DNA of 64,000 nt from Pseudomonas baetica (lineage in GTDB: Bacteria > Pseudomonadota > Gammaproteobacteria > Pseudomonadales > Pseudomonadaceae): contig NZ_JAIHLQ010000019.1 of assembly GCF_019733355.1 (NCBI RefSeq), positions 1-64,000 on the forward strand, given 5' to 3'. This document shows positions 24,184 to 33,151 of the stretch, one piece after another; the stretch's first letter is position 1; the number at the start of each line of letters is the position of its first letter. Under the pieces are notes generated by a model, which worked only from the letters and a program-made list of their open reading frames with translations, searched no databases and had not been told where the DNA came from. Made by a program: the position numbers and the translations under genes.

Positions 24184-25611
24184 ATGCCCTCGCTGCCTCT
24201 TCGTTTGTCCGCACTGTTTCTGGCCTTGGGCCTGAGTGCCTGCGATGACGCCCCGCGCTTCACCAAAGCCGAGCCCGGTGAAGCACGCTCAGGCGGTGCG
24301 GCGACCGTGCGCAAGACCGATCAGAACGCGTTTTCCCTGCCCTCGGCCAACCTGCCGCCATCGCGCAGGGTGGATTTCAGCGTCGGCAACAGCTTCTTCC
24401 GCAGCCCCTGGGTGATCGCCCCATCGACCACCACCGCTCGTGACGGCCTCGGCCCGTTGTTCAACACCAACGCCTGCCAGAACTGCCACATCAAGGACGG
24501 TCGCGGTCATCCACCGACACCGCAGGCAAACAATGCAGTGTCGATGCTGGTAAGACTGTCGATCCCCAACACCCCGGAACTGGCCAAAGTCATCGAGCAG
24601 GTCGGCGTGGTGCCGGAGCCGGTCTACGGCGGCCAGCTCCAGGACATGGCCGTGCCTGGGATGGTTCCGGAAGGCAAGGTTCGCGTCGAGTACACACCGG
24701 TGCCGGTGCGCTTCAAGGACGGCACCGAAGTCGAACTGCGTAAACCGGAGCTGCGAATCACTCAACTCGGTTACGGGCCGATGCACCCGGACACGCGTTT
24801 CTCCGCACGCATCGCTCCCCCCATGATCGGCCTCGGCCTGCTCGAAGCGATCCCCGAAGAAGCGATTCTCGCCAATGCCACCGCTCAGGCCAAAGAGAAG
24901 AACGGCATCAACGGCCGACCGAACCAGGTCTGGGATGACGTCCTGCAGAAAACCGTGATCGGTCGATTTGGCTGGAAAGCCGGGCAACCGACCCTCAACC
25001 AACAAAATGTTCATGCGTTTGCCGGGGATATGGGCCTCACGACCAGCATGCGACCGTTCGATGACTGCACCGAAGCGCAAACCGCCTGCAAACAGGCGCC
25101 GAACGGCAATGGCCCGGACGGTGAGCCGGAAGTCAGCGACAACATCCTGCGGCTGGTGCTGTTCTATAGCCGCAACCTCGCCGTCCCCGCGCGCCGTGGC
25201 GTCAGCGACACCCAAGTACTGGCCGGCAAGAACCTGTTTTACCAGGCCGGCTGCCAGTCGTGTCACACACCGAAATACACCACCGCCGCCAACGCCGCCG
25301 AACCTGAACTGGCCAATCAAGTGATTCGCCCGTACAGCGATCTGCTGCTGCATGACATGGGCGACGGTCTGGCTGACAACCGCACTGAATTCCAGGCTTC
25401 CGGCCGCGACTGGCGCACGCCGCCGTTGTGGGGCATCGGACTGACGCAAGCGGTCAGTGGCCACACGCAGTTTTTGCATGACGGCCGCGCACGCAATCTG
25501 CTTGAAGCCGTGCTTTGGCACGGTGGCGAAGCGCAAGCGGCGCAGCAACAGGTTTTGTCTTTCAATGCCGAGCAGCGCACCGCGTTGCTGGCGTTTCTGA
25601 ATTCACTTTAA
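24184..25611 (+). CDS. Di-haem oxidoreductase lipoprotein (DHOR, DUF1111-type)
   Basis: A 475-aa periplasm-facing lipoprotein with lipobox LSAC (Cys20). Two c-type haem sites are present, C98-Q-N-C101-H102 and C357-Q-S-C360-H361. The segment FNTNACQNCHIKDGRGHPP and the C-terminal 'RTPPLWGIGLTQAVSGHTQF...HDGRARNLLEA' are typical of the DHOR family, called thiol oxidoreductases though no substrate is proven. It sits between two imelysin lipoproteins, 26 bases before the second, so it is the likely electron-transfer partner, for example oxidising ferrous iron for capture. That role is inference. The start ATG at 24184 has AGGA 5 bases upstream; 24178 is possible. Confidence 0.88.
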   Translation: MPSLPLRLSALFLALGLSACDDAPRFTKAEPGEARSGGAATVRKTDQNAFSLPSANLPPSRRVDFSVGNSFFRSPWVIAPSTTTARDGLGPLFNTNACQNCHIKDGRGHPPTPQANNAVSMLVRLSIPNTPELAKVIEQVGVVPEPVYGGQLQDMAVPGMVPEGKVRVEYTPVPVRFKDGTEVELRKPELRITQLGYGPMHPDTRFSARIAPPMIGLGLLEAIPEEAILANATAQAKEKNGINGRPNQVWDDVLQKTVIGRFGWKAGQPTLNQQNVHAFAGDMGLTTSMRPFDDCTEAQTACKQAPNGNGPDGEPEVSDNILRLVLFYSRNLAVPARRGVSDTQVLAGKNLFYQAGCQSCHTPKYTTAANAAEPELANQVIRPYSDLLLHDMGDGLADNRTEFQASGRDWRTPPLWGIGLTQAVSGHTQFLHDGRARNLLEAVLWHGGEAQAAQQQVLSFNAEQRTALLAFLNSL

Positions 25612-25637
25612 ACACTTAAAAGAATCGGGAGCCCGAC

Positions 25638-26702
25638 ATGTTCCGTCCCAAGCTACTGTTCACCAGCCTTGCCGCGCTCGCCCTCGGCGCTTGCTCGCCG
25701 CAGGATCCGCAAGCCGTCACTTCGGCCGCTATCGCCAAATCGGTGATTCTGCCGACGTACACCCGCTGGGTCGAAGCCGACAAGCAACTGGCGGTCAGCG
25801 CCCTCGCCTACTGCCAGGGCAAAGAGACGCTGGAAACCGCTCGCGCCGACTTCCTGCACGCGCAAAAAGCCTGGGCCGAACTGCAACCGCTGCTGATCGG
25901 CCCGCTGGCCGAAGGCAACCGCTCGTGGCAAGTGCAGTTCTGGCCGGACAAGAAAAACCTCGTCGGCCGTCAGGTCGAGCAACTGGTCGTCGCCCAGCCG
26001 CAGATCGATGCTGGCGCATTGGCCAAATCGAGCGTGGTGGTTCAGGGGCTGTCGGCTTACGAGTACATCCTGTTCGACGCCAAGCCTGACGTCGCCAACG
26101 CCGACCAGAAAGCCAAGTACTGCCCATTGCTGATCGCCATTGGCGAACGCCAGAAGCAACTGGCCGAGGAGATTCTGCAGAGCTGGAACAACACCGACGG
26201 CATGCTCGCGCAGATGACCAAGTTCCCGAACCAGCGCTACGCCGATTCCCACGAAGCGATTGCCGATCTGCTGCGTGTACAAGTCACCGCACTCGACACC
26301 CTGAAGAAAAAGCTCGGCACCCCAATGGGCCGCCAGAGCAAAGGCGTGCCGCAGCCATTCCAGGCCGATGCATGGCGCAGCCAGTCGTCGCTGACAGCGT
26401 TGGAAGCCAGCCTCGCCGCCGCCAAAACCGTTTGGGAAGGTGTCGACAACAAAGGCCTGCGCAGCCTGCTGCCAAGCGATCAGAAGCCTTTGGCGGACAA
26501 GATCGACGCCGCTTATGCCGCCTCGCTGAAACTGTTCGCCAGCACCCAGCGCTCGCTCGGCGAAATGCTCGAAGACGACGCCGGTCGTCAGCAACTGAAC
26601 GACATCTACGACAGCCTCAACGTCGTCCATCGCCTGCACGAAGGCGAACTGGCCAAGGCGCTGGGCATTCAACTGGGCTTCAACGCCAACGACGGTGACT
26701 GA
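25638..26702 (+). CDS. Second imelysin-family lipoprotein with altered signature motif
   Basis: A 354-aa lipoprotein (lipobox LGAC, Cys19) of the imelysin fold, shorter than the first copy. The GxHxxE motif has become GLSAYE: the histidine is Ser139 while Glu142 remains, so the metal or ligand site differs from that of the first copy. 'ANADQKAKYCPLLIAIG' and the C-terminal 'LNVVHRLHEGELAKALG' segments fit the family. It is 26 bases after the di-haem gene, with its stop overlapping or closely adjoining the DUF1513 gene; these three are clearly one operon. Confidence 0.86.
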   Translation: MFRPKLLFTSLAALALGACSPQDPQAVTSAAIAKSVILPTYTRWVEADKQLAVSALAYCQGKETLETARADFLHAQKAWAELQPLLIGPLAEGNRSWQVQFWPDKKNLVGRQVEQLVVAQPQIDAGALAKSSVVVQGLSAYEYILFDAKPDVANADQKAKYCPLLIAIGERQKQLAEEILQSWNNTDGMLAQMTKFPNQRYADSHEAIADLLRVQVTALDTLKKKLGTPMGRQSKGVPQPFQADAWRSQSSLTALEASLAAAKTVWEGVDNKGLRSLLPSDQKPLADKIDAAYAASLKLFASTQRSLGEMLEDDAGRQQLNDIYDSLNVVHRLHEGELAKALGIQLGFNANDGD

Positions 26703-26716
26703 TGAGGGCAAGTGCC

Positions 26717-27817
26717 ATGCTGCGACGCCAGGCTCTGACTTTAGGTAGTTTGCTGCTGGGAGCAGTGACACTGGGCGGCTGGACGCTGTTCAAGCGCAAG
26801 GATCAGAGCCCGCTGTTGCTCTCGGCGCGCGATGACACCGACGGCAAGCACTACGCCGTCGGCTATCGGCTCGATGGCACACGGGTGTTTGCTACCGAAG
26901 TCGGCCTGCGTTGCCACGACATCATCAACCACCCGACGCTACCGATTGCGTTGTTCGTCGCCCGTCGTCCGGGCACCGAAAGCTACCTGATCGACCTGCG
27001 CGACGGTACGTTGCTGCAAACCGTGACGTCGCAGCCGAACCGGCACTTCTACGGCCACGCGGTGATTCACAAGGACGGCGAGTACCTGTACGCCACCGAA
27101 AACGACACCACTGACCCAGGCCGTGGCCTGCTCGGGGTGTACCGGTTCGAGGGCGAACGGCTGGTACACAGCGGCGAGATTTCCACCCACGGCCTCGGCC
27201 CGCATCAGGTGTCGTGGATGCCCGATGGCGAGACGCTGGTGGTGGCCAACGGCGGCATTCGTACCGAAGCCGAAAGCCGCGTCGACATGAATCTCAACGC
27301 CATGGAACCGAGCCTGGTGCTGATGCAGCGCGACGGCACCTTGCTGAGCAAGGAAACCCTCGCCCAGCAAATGAACAGCGTGCGCCATCTGGGCATCGCC
27401 AGCGACGGCACTATTGTCGCCGGTCAGCAATTCATGGGCGCGTCCCACGAACGCTCGGAACTGCTGGCAATCAAGCGCCCCGGGCAGCCGTTCGTGGCAT
27501 TCCCGGTGCCAGAGCACCAGTTGCAGTCGATGGGGCATTACACCGCCAGCGTTGCGGTGCACAGTGATCTGCGTCTGGTCGCCTTGACGGCCCCGCGTGG
27601 CAATCGCTTCTTCATCTGGGATCTGGACAGCGGCGAAGTGCGCCTTGATGCGCCATTGCCCGATTGTGCCGGCGTGGGTGCGGTGAAGGACGGCTTTGTC
27701 GTGACCTCCGGTCAAGGGCGCTGCCGCTACTACGACTGCCGTCAGGATGATCTGTTGGCCAAACCGCTGGAATTGCCGGCAGGGCTCTGGGACAACCATC
27801 TGCACTTGATGGCGTGA
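26717..27817 (+). CDS. DUF1513 protein, predicted exported beta-propeller
   Basis: A 366-aa protein with N-terminal MLRRQALTLGSLLLGA. The twin Arg followed by a hydrophobic stretch suggests Tat-type or uncleaved export. The rest is built of WD-like or YVTN-like blades ('LYATENDTTDPGRGLLGVYR', 'WMPDGETLVVANGG', 'LALTAPRGNRFFIWDL'-type segments), hence a likely propeller. It is the last gene of the di-haem/imelysin operon. An ATG at 26702 overlaps the previous stop, but GAGGG sits at the right distance from 26717. Molecular function is unknown; co-occurrence with imelysin and the di-haem protein suggests one envelope system. Confidence 0.82.
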   Translation: MLRRQALTLGSLLLGAVTLGGWTLFKRKDQSPLLLSARDDTDGKHYAVGYRLDGTRVFATEVGLRCHDIINHPTLPIALFVARRPGTESYLIDLRDGTLLQTVTSQPNRHFYGHAVIHKDGEYLYATENDTTDPGRGLLGVYRFEGERLVHSGEISTHGLGPHQVSWMPDGETLVVANGGIRTEAESRVDMNLNAMEPSLVLMQRDGTLLSKETLAQQMNSVRHLGIASDGTIVAGQQFMGASHERSELLAIKRPGQPFVAFPVPEHQLQSMGHYTASVAVHSDLRLVALTAPRGNRFFIWDLDSGEVRLDAPLPDCAGVGAVKDGFVVTSGQGRCRYYDCRQDDLLAKPLELPAGLWDNHLHLMA

Positions 27818-27918
27818 AATGCCTTTATTGCTTTGCAGAAACTGCCAGTTGGAATACCCCCTGTACTCGGAGTAATGTGCCCGCCTGTCTCACCTGATTT
27901 ATCCAAGGAACTGGAAAT

Positions 27919-29067
27919 ATGCTGCGTCGCCGCATGCTGATCATGTTGGGTGTTGTTTTGCTGGTCGTCCTGGTGCTGGGCGGGTACAAAGCCTTTTCGA
28001 TCTACACGATGGTCCAGGGCTTTTCCAAGCCGAAACCAGCGATCAGCGTCGCCGTGGCCATTGCCACGGAACGCCCGTGGCAGATGCGTTTACCCACCGT
28101 CGGCACCCTCAAGGCACTGCAAGGCGTCGACCTGAGCCTGGAAGTCGCCGGTACCGTCACCGACCTCAAGTTCGAATCAGGGCAGAAGGTCAAGGCCGGG
28201 CAACCGTTGCTGCAACTCGACAGCGCTGTCGAAACCGCCCTGCTGGAAACCGCCAAGGCCGATCTGGGACTGGCGCAACTGGACTTCGGTCGCGGCAGCC
28301 AACTGATCGACAGTCGGGCCATCTCCAAAGGCGAATACGACCGGCTCTCGGCGGTTTTGCAAAAAAACCGCGCGACGGTCAATCAGCTCAATGCCTCGCT
28401 GGCCAAAAAACGCATCCTCGCGCCGTTCAGCGGCACCATCGGCATTCGTCAGGTCGATGTCGGCGACTACCTCGCCAGCGGCACCAAAATCGCCACACTG
28501 CAGAATCTGAGCAGCCTCTACGCCGACTTCTATTTACCGGAACAATCGGTGCCGAAACTGGCCATCGGGCAACCGGTACAAATCTCGGTGTCCGCCTACC
28601 CCGAGCAAAACTTCGCGGGCAAGATCAGCGCAATCAATCCGATTGTCGAAAGCACGACGCGCAACATTCTGGTACGCGCCACCCTGGCCAACCCTGACGG
28701 CAAATTGCTGCCGGGCATGTTCACCAGCCTCGACGTATTGTTACCGGATCCGCAGACACACGTCGTGGTGCCAGAGAGCGCAATCACCTACACCCTGTAC
28801 GGCAACTCGCTGTACGTGGTCGGGCAGAAGAAAGCCGAGGACGGCAGCGTCGAAAAAGACGACAAGGGCCAACCGGTGCTGATTGCCGAGCGCCGCTTCA
28901 TCGAAACCGGCGAGCGCCGCGATGGCCTGGTGATGATCAACAAGGGCGTGCAGAAAGGCGAACAAGTGGTGACCGCTGGCCAGATCAAACTGGACAACGG
29001 CGCACACATTGCCATCAGCGACGACAAGACCCTCGGCGAGCAGAACAGTCCGCCCCGCGCCGACTGA
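27919..29067 (+). CDS. mexV: RND efflux periplasmic adaptor, MexV-like
   Basis: A 382-aa membrane-fusion protein. It has an N-terminal TM/signal segment (about 8-28), lipoyl/barrel-sandwich halves ('LKALQGVDLSLEVAGTV' and 'APFSGTIGIRQVDVGDYL'), an alpha-hairpin (about 95-160) and beta-barrel and membrane-proximal domains. It starts at MLRRRMLIML with AAGGAACTGG upstream. The RND pump gene follows after 13 bases. Gene position relative to bifA and the imelysin cluster matches mexVW as I recall it. MexVW exports fluoroquinolones, tetracycline, chloramphenicol and dyes in P. aeruginosa using OprM; substrates here are untested. Confidence 0.87.
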   Translation: MLRRRMLIMLGVVLLVVLVLGGYKAFSIYTMVQGFSKPKPAISVAVAIATERPWQMRLPTVGTLKALQGVDLSLEVAGTVTDLKFESGQKVKAGQPLLQLDSAVETALLETAKADLGLAQLDFGRGSQLIDSRAISKGEYDRLSAVLQKNRATVNQLNASLAKKRILAPFSGTIGIRQVDVGDYLASGTKIATLQNLSSLYADFYLPEQSVPKLAIGQPVQISVSAYPEQNFAGKISAINPIVESTTRNILVRATLANPDGKLLPGMFTSLDVLLPDPQTHVVVPESAITYTLYGNSLYVVGQKKAEDGSVEKDDKGQPVLIAERRFIETGERRDGLVMINKGVQKGEQVVTAGQIKLDNGAHIAISDDKTLGEQNSPPRAD

Positions 29068-29080
29068 TCAAGGAATCCCC

Positions 29081-32000
29081 ATGGCTTTTACCGATCCGTT
29101 CATCCGCCGCCCGGTGCTCGCCACCGTGGTCAGCCTGTTGATTGTGCTGCTGGGCTTCCAGGCCTGGAGCAAACTGCCGCTGCGCCAATACCCGCAATTG
29201 GAAAATGCCCTGATCACGGTGACCACCGCCTACCCGGGGGCCAACGCCGAAACCATCCAGGGCTACATCACCCAGCCGATGCAACAGAGCCTGGCCAGTG
29301 CCGAGGGTATCGACTACATGACCTCTGTCAGTCGCCAGAACTTCTCGGTGATCTCGATCTACGCGCGCATCGGCTCCAACAGCGACCGCCTCTTCACCGA
29401 GTTGTTGGCCAAGGCCAACGAGGTGAAAAACAAACTGCCACAAGATGCCGAAGATCCGGTGCTGAGCAAGGAATCCGCCGATGCCTCGGCGCTGATGTAC
29501 ATCAGTTTCTTCAGTAAGGATTTGAGCAACCCACAGATCACCGACTACCTGTCACGGGTCATCCAGCCAAAACTGGCGACCCTGCCGGGCATGGCCGAAG
29601 CCGAGATTCTCGGCAATCAGGTGTTTGCCATGCGCCTGTGGCTCGACCCGGTCAAGCTCGCCGGGTTCGGCCTCAGCGCCAGCGACGTCACCAACGCGGT
29701 GCGCCAGTACAACTTCCTCTCCGCCGCAGGCGAAGTGAAAGGCGAGTACGTGGTCACCAGCATCAACGCCAACACCGAACTGAAATCCGCCGAAGCGTTC
29801 GCGGCGATTCCGCTCAAGGTCAGTGGCGACAGCCGCGTATTGCTCAGTGATGTGGCGCGGGTCGAAATGGGCGCGGAGAACTACAACTCCATCAGCTCCT
29901 TCGGCGGCACTCCGTCGGTGTATATCGGCATCAAGGCCACGCCCGGCGCCAACCCGCTGGACGTGATCAAGGAAGTGCGCAAGATCATGCCGCAGCTCGA
30001 AGCCCAGCTACCGCCGAACCTCAAAAGCGAAATTGCCTACGACGCCACCCTGTTCATTCAGGCCTCCATCGACGAAGTGGTGAAAACCCTGTTCGAAGCG
30101 GTGCTGATCGTGATCGTCGTCGTGTTCCTGTTCCTCGGCGCGCTGCGTTCGGTGGTGATCCCGGTTGTGACCATTCCGCTGTCGATGATCGGCGTGATGT
30201 TCTTCATGCAAATGATGGGCTATTCGATCAACCTGCTGACCTTGCTGGCGATGGTGCTGGCGATCGGGTTGGTGGTCGACGATGCGATCGTGGTGGTGGA
30301 AAACATCCACCGGCATATCGAGGAAGGCAAGACGCCGTTTGATGCCGCCTTGGAAGGCGCACGGGAAATCGCCATGCCGGTGGTGTCGATGACCATCACC
30401 CTGGCGGCGGTGTACGCGCCGATCGGTTTCCTCACCGGGCTGACCGGGGCGTTGTTCAAGGAGTTTGCCTTGACCCTGGCCGGCGCCGTGGTGATTTCCG
30501 GCGTCGTTGCCCTGACGCTGTCGCCAATGATGTGCGCCTTTTTACTGCGTCACGATGAGAACCCCAGTGGCCTGGCCCATCGCCTCGACCGCATCTTTGA
30601 CGGCCTCAAGCGCCGCTACCAAAGCCTGTTGCACGGCACGCTCAATACGCGGCCGGTGGTATTGGTCTTTGCGGTGATCGTGCTGTGCCTGATTCCGGTG
30701 TTCCTCAAGTTCACCAAATCGGAACTGGCACCGGACGAGGATCAGGGCATCATTTTCATGATTGCCAACGCCCCGCAGCCGACCAACCTCAATTACCTGA
30801 ACACCTACACCGACGAATTCATCAAGATCTTCAAGCAATTCCCGGAGTACTACTCCTCGTTCCAGATCAACGGCTACAACGGCGTGCAGTCCGGCATCGG
30901 TGGTTTCCTGCTCAAACCGTGGAACGAACGCAGTCGCACACAGATGCAAATACTTCCCGAGGTTCAGGGCAAGCTTCAAAACATCCCAGGCGTGCAGATT
31001 TTCGGCTTCAATCTGCCCTCTCTGCCCGGCACCGGTGAAGGCTTACCGTTTGATTTCGTGATCAATACCGCCAACGACTACGAGCAGTTGTTGCAAGTGG
31101 CTGACCGGATCAAGAAACGCGCCATGGAATCGGGCAAATTTGCGTTCGTCGACCTCGATCTGGCATTCGACAAACCAGAGGTGGTGGTCGACATCGACCG
31201 TGCCAAAGCGGCGCAGATGGGCGTTTCGATGCAGGATCTGGGGGGCACGCTGGCCACCCTGCTCGGTGAGGCTGAAATCAACCGTTTCACCATTGAAGGA
31301 CGCAGCTACAAGGTCATCGCTCAGGTTGAACGGGCTTACCGCGACAATCCGGGCTGGCTGAACAACTATTACGTGAAAAACACCCAGGGCGAGTTGTTGC
31401 CGCTGTCAACGTTGATCACCGTGACTGACCGGGCGCGCCCGCGACAACTGAACCAATTCCAGCAACTCAACGCCGCGAAGCTGTCCGGGTTCCCATTGGT
31501 GAGCATGGGTGAAGCCATCGACACTGTCTTGCAGATCGCCCGGGAAGAAGCACCGGCCGGTTTTGCCTTCGACTATGGCGGCGCGTCGCGCCAGTTCGTC
31601 CAGGAAGGCAGCGCATTGTGGGTGACGTTCGCATTGGCGCTGGCGATCATCTTTCTGGTGCTGGCGGCGCAGTTCGAGAGCTTCCGCGATCCGCTGGTGA
31701 TTCTGGTGACGGTGCCGTTGTCGATCTGCGGGGCGCTGATCCCGTTATTCCTTGGCTGGTCGAGCATGAACATCTACACCCAAGTGGGCCTGGTGACGCT
31801 GATCGGGTTGATCAGCAAGCACGGGATCCTGATCGTCGAGTTCGCTAACCAGTTGCGTAAGGATAAGGGCCTGTCGGTGCGTGAGGCGGTGGAGGAAGCG
31901 GCGGCGATTCGCTTACGGCCGGTGTTGATGACCACCGCCGCGATGGTCTTCGGCATGGTGCCACTGATTCTGGCAACAGGTGCCGGGGCGGTCAGCCGGT

Positions 32001-32116
32001 TTGATATCGGGATGGTGATTGCGACAGGGATGTCGATCGGGACGTTGTTTACCTTGTTCGTCCTGCCCTGCGTTTACACCTTGCTGGCCAAGCCGGATCC
32101 AAAGAAAACCGCATAA
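29081..32116 (+). CDS. mexW: RND multidrug efflux pump, MexW-like
   Basis: A 1011-aa inner-membrane proton-driven pump (HAE1-type length and topology): TM1 at the N-terminus (MAFTDPFIRRPVLATVVSLL), a large periplasmic loop, then TM2-6. Proton-relay Asp residues are in 'LAIGLVVDDAIVVVENIHRH' of TM4; the second repeat follows with 'GLISKHGILIVEFANQLRKD' and ends at TM12. Start: ATG at 29081, AAGGAAT upstream. No outer-membrane factor gene follows (the transcript ends at a strong terminator), so it should use a channel encoded elsewhere, as OprM serves MexVW. Confidence 0.9.
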   Translation: MAFTDPFIRRPVLATVVSLLIVLLGFQAWSKLPLRQYPQLENALITVTTAYPGANAETIQGYITQPMQQSLASAEGIDYMTSVSRQNFSVISIYARIGSNSDRLFTELLAKANEVKNKLPQDAEDPVLSKESADASALMYISFFSKDLSNPQITDYLSRVIQPKLATLPGMAEAEILGNQVFAMRLWLDPVKLAGFGLSASDVTNAVRQYNFLSAAGEVKGEYVVTSINANTELKSAEAFAAIPLKVSGDSRVLLSDVARVEMGAENYNSISSFGGTPSVYIGIKATPGANPLDVIKEVRKIMPQLEAQLPPNLKSEIAYDATLFIQASIDEVVKTLFEAVLIVIVVVFLFLGALRSVVIPVVTIPLSMIGVMFFMQMMGYSINLLTLLAMVLAIGLVVDDAIVVVENIHRHIEEGKTPFDAALEGAREIAMPVVSMTITLAAVYAPIGFLTGLTGALFKEFALTLAGAVVISGVVALTLSPMMCAFLLRHDENPSGLAHRLDRIFDGLKRRYQSLLHGTLNTRPVVLVFAVIVLCLIPVFLKFTKSELAPDEDQGIIFMIANAPQPTNLNYLNTYTDEFIKIFKQFPEYYSSFQINGYNGVQSGIGGFLLKPWNERSRTQMQILPEVQGKLQNIPGVQIFGFNLPSLPGTGEGLPFDFVINTANDYEQLLQVADRIKKRAMESGKFAFVDLDLAFDKPEVVVDIDRAKAAQMGVSMQDLGGTLATLLGEAEINRFTIEGRSYKVIAQVERAYRDNPGWLNNYYVKNTQGELLPLSTLITVTDRARPRQLNQFQQLNAAKLSGFPLVSMGEAIDTVLQIAREEAPAGFAFDYGGASRQFVQEGSALWVTFALALAIIFLVLAAQFESFRDPLVILVTVPLSICGALIPLFLGWSSMNIYTQVGLVTLIGLISKHGILIVEFANQLRKDKGLSVREAVEEAAAIRLRPVLMTTAAMVFGMVPLILATGAGAVSRFDIGMVIATGMSIGTLFTLFVLPCVYTLLAKPDPKKTA

Positions 32117-32120
32117 CCCC

Positions 32121-32134
32121 CCTGTGGGAGCAAT
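32121..32134. repeat. REP fragment
   Basis: CCTGTGGGAGCAA is a truncated half of the REP consensus, five bases after the mexW stop; no inverse partner is present. Confidence 0.4.
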
Positions 32135-32154
32135 TCCCGAAATCTGCACAATAA

Positions 32155-32182
32155 AAAAGGCCTCGCAACGGCGAGGCCTTTT
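32155..32182. terminator. Bidirectional terminator between mexW and a small exported protein gene
   Basis: A 12-bp stem AAAAGGCCTCGC / GCGAGGCCTTTT with loop AACG; A and T runs on both sides let it serve both strands. Confidence 0.9.
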
Positions 32183-32200
32183 ACTTGGGCTTCAATCGGT

Positions 32201-32428
32201 TCAACTCTGTGGCCTCATCCCTTGAGAAAGTCCGAACATGAACAACAGCAAATCATGATCGGGTTCGGTCGCCACGGAGGCTTTAGCCGCCCGTGGCACC
32301 ACGCAATGGGCATCCGCTAGGGATGCACCGATAACCTGCATGCGTGGCTGCTCCCAGGCAGCCACCGCGAGTGATGCAACTGCCAAGGCTCCAACCAAAA
32401 ACAAACCTCGTGCAATTTCGAGTTTCAT
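32201..32428 (-). CDS. Small exported protein (75 aa), unknown function
   Basis: A 75-residue protein with a signal peptide or TM helix in residues 1-23 (MKLEIARGLFLVGALAVASL, AVA-AW cleavage possible). The rest is short and contains one Cys and 'DHDLLLFMFGLSQG'. It lies 2 bases after the kinase gene on the same strand, so it probably belongs to the methyltransferase/kinase transcript. I do not recognise a function. Confidence 0.65.
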   Translation of the reverse strand: MKLEIARGLFLVGALAVASLAVAAWEQPRMQVIGASLADAHCVVPRAAKASVATEPDHDLLLFMFGLSQGMRPQS

Positions 32429-32430
32429 CG

Positions 32431-33147
32431 CTATAAACCTTTGATAGCGCTGCCAAACGCCGTCTCATAAAAGTAGACGAGTTTTTTCCAGTCCGTATCC
32501 CGGAACGACGAATGGCGACGCAATTGCTTCATGTCGTGAGAGGCGGCGCGATAGGCAGTCAGACGCTGGCGGCATTTCTCCAGGTCGATCAAGGCCACTT
32601 CGACCTTGGCGGGTTCGCCTTCGCCGGTCACTCGCACAAACACATGTTTGATGTAAATGCAGCTGTGCTGCCAGCGGCCCTTGTGCATGCGCGCCAGGTT
32701 TTCGGCGAGATCCTTGAGCACACGCTCATAGATCACATCGCCACACTGATCGCGCCCACCGGCTGCCGCCAGCCAATGTTCCAGTTCCTGGAAACCATCC
32801 AGAGACTTGGTCACCAGCAGTGCTCGCCACTTGTGCTGCGGATCAGGCTGGGCACCACAGAAAACGATTTGCGGTACTCGCACACCCAGTTTGCTGACGC
32901 CGGTCAGTGCATCAAGCTCGCGCAAGACAGTCGGACGCCCAAACGGGTGCAACCAACTGCGATAAATGTGTCCGGTCTGGCGTTTGGCGTACAGCAATTG
33001 GCCGTCCTTGCCCACGATCCGTTGCACACCACTTTCGCCACCACGGCGCACGTTGGGCTCTTCCACCCATTCACCGCGCTGAGCCCAGTAGTAGTCGAAG
33101 CGGTCCTGCGGAGCGACTTCCGTTTCTGCTGCAAATTGCACTGCCAT
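32431..33147 (-). CDS. wapQ: LPS core kinase-like protein (InaA/WapQ)
   Basis: A 238-aa protein of the Kdo/WaaP kinase superfamily. A glycine-rich region 'VRRGGESGVQRIV' and Lys in 'LLYAKRQTGH' form the ATP site. 'LAENLARMHKGRWQHSCIYIKHVFV' carries the catalytic-loop His in place of the usual HGD arrangement, and 'VALIDLEKCRQR' is the metal-binding DxE-type strand. The pair methyltransferase plus this kinase downstream of colS corresponds to the orf222-wapQ operon described in P. fluorescens WCS365 as ColR-dependent and affecting LPS. AGAGG precedes the ATG, and it begins 4 bases after its partner. Confidence 0.82.
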   Translation of the reverse strand: MAVQFAAETEVAPQDRFDYYWAQRGEWVEEPNVRRGGESGVQRIVGKDGQLLYAKRQTGHIYRSWLHPFGRPTVLRELDALTGVSKLGVRVPQIVFCGAQPDPQHKWRALLVTKSLDGFQELEHWLAAAGGRDQCGDVIYERVLKDLAENLARMHKGRWQHSCIYIKHVFVRVTGEGEPAKVEVALIDLEKCRQRLTAYRAASHDMKQLRRHSSFRDTDWKKLVYFYETAFGSAIKGL

Positions 33148-33151
33148 CCTG

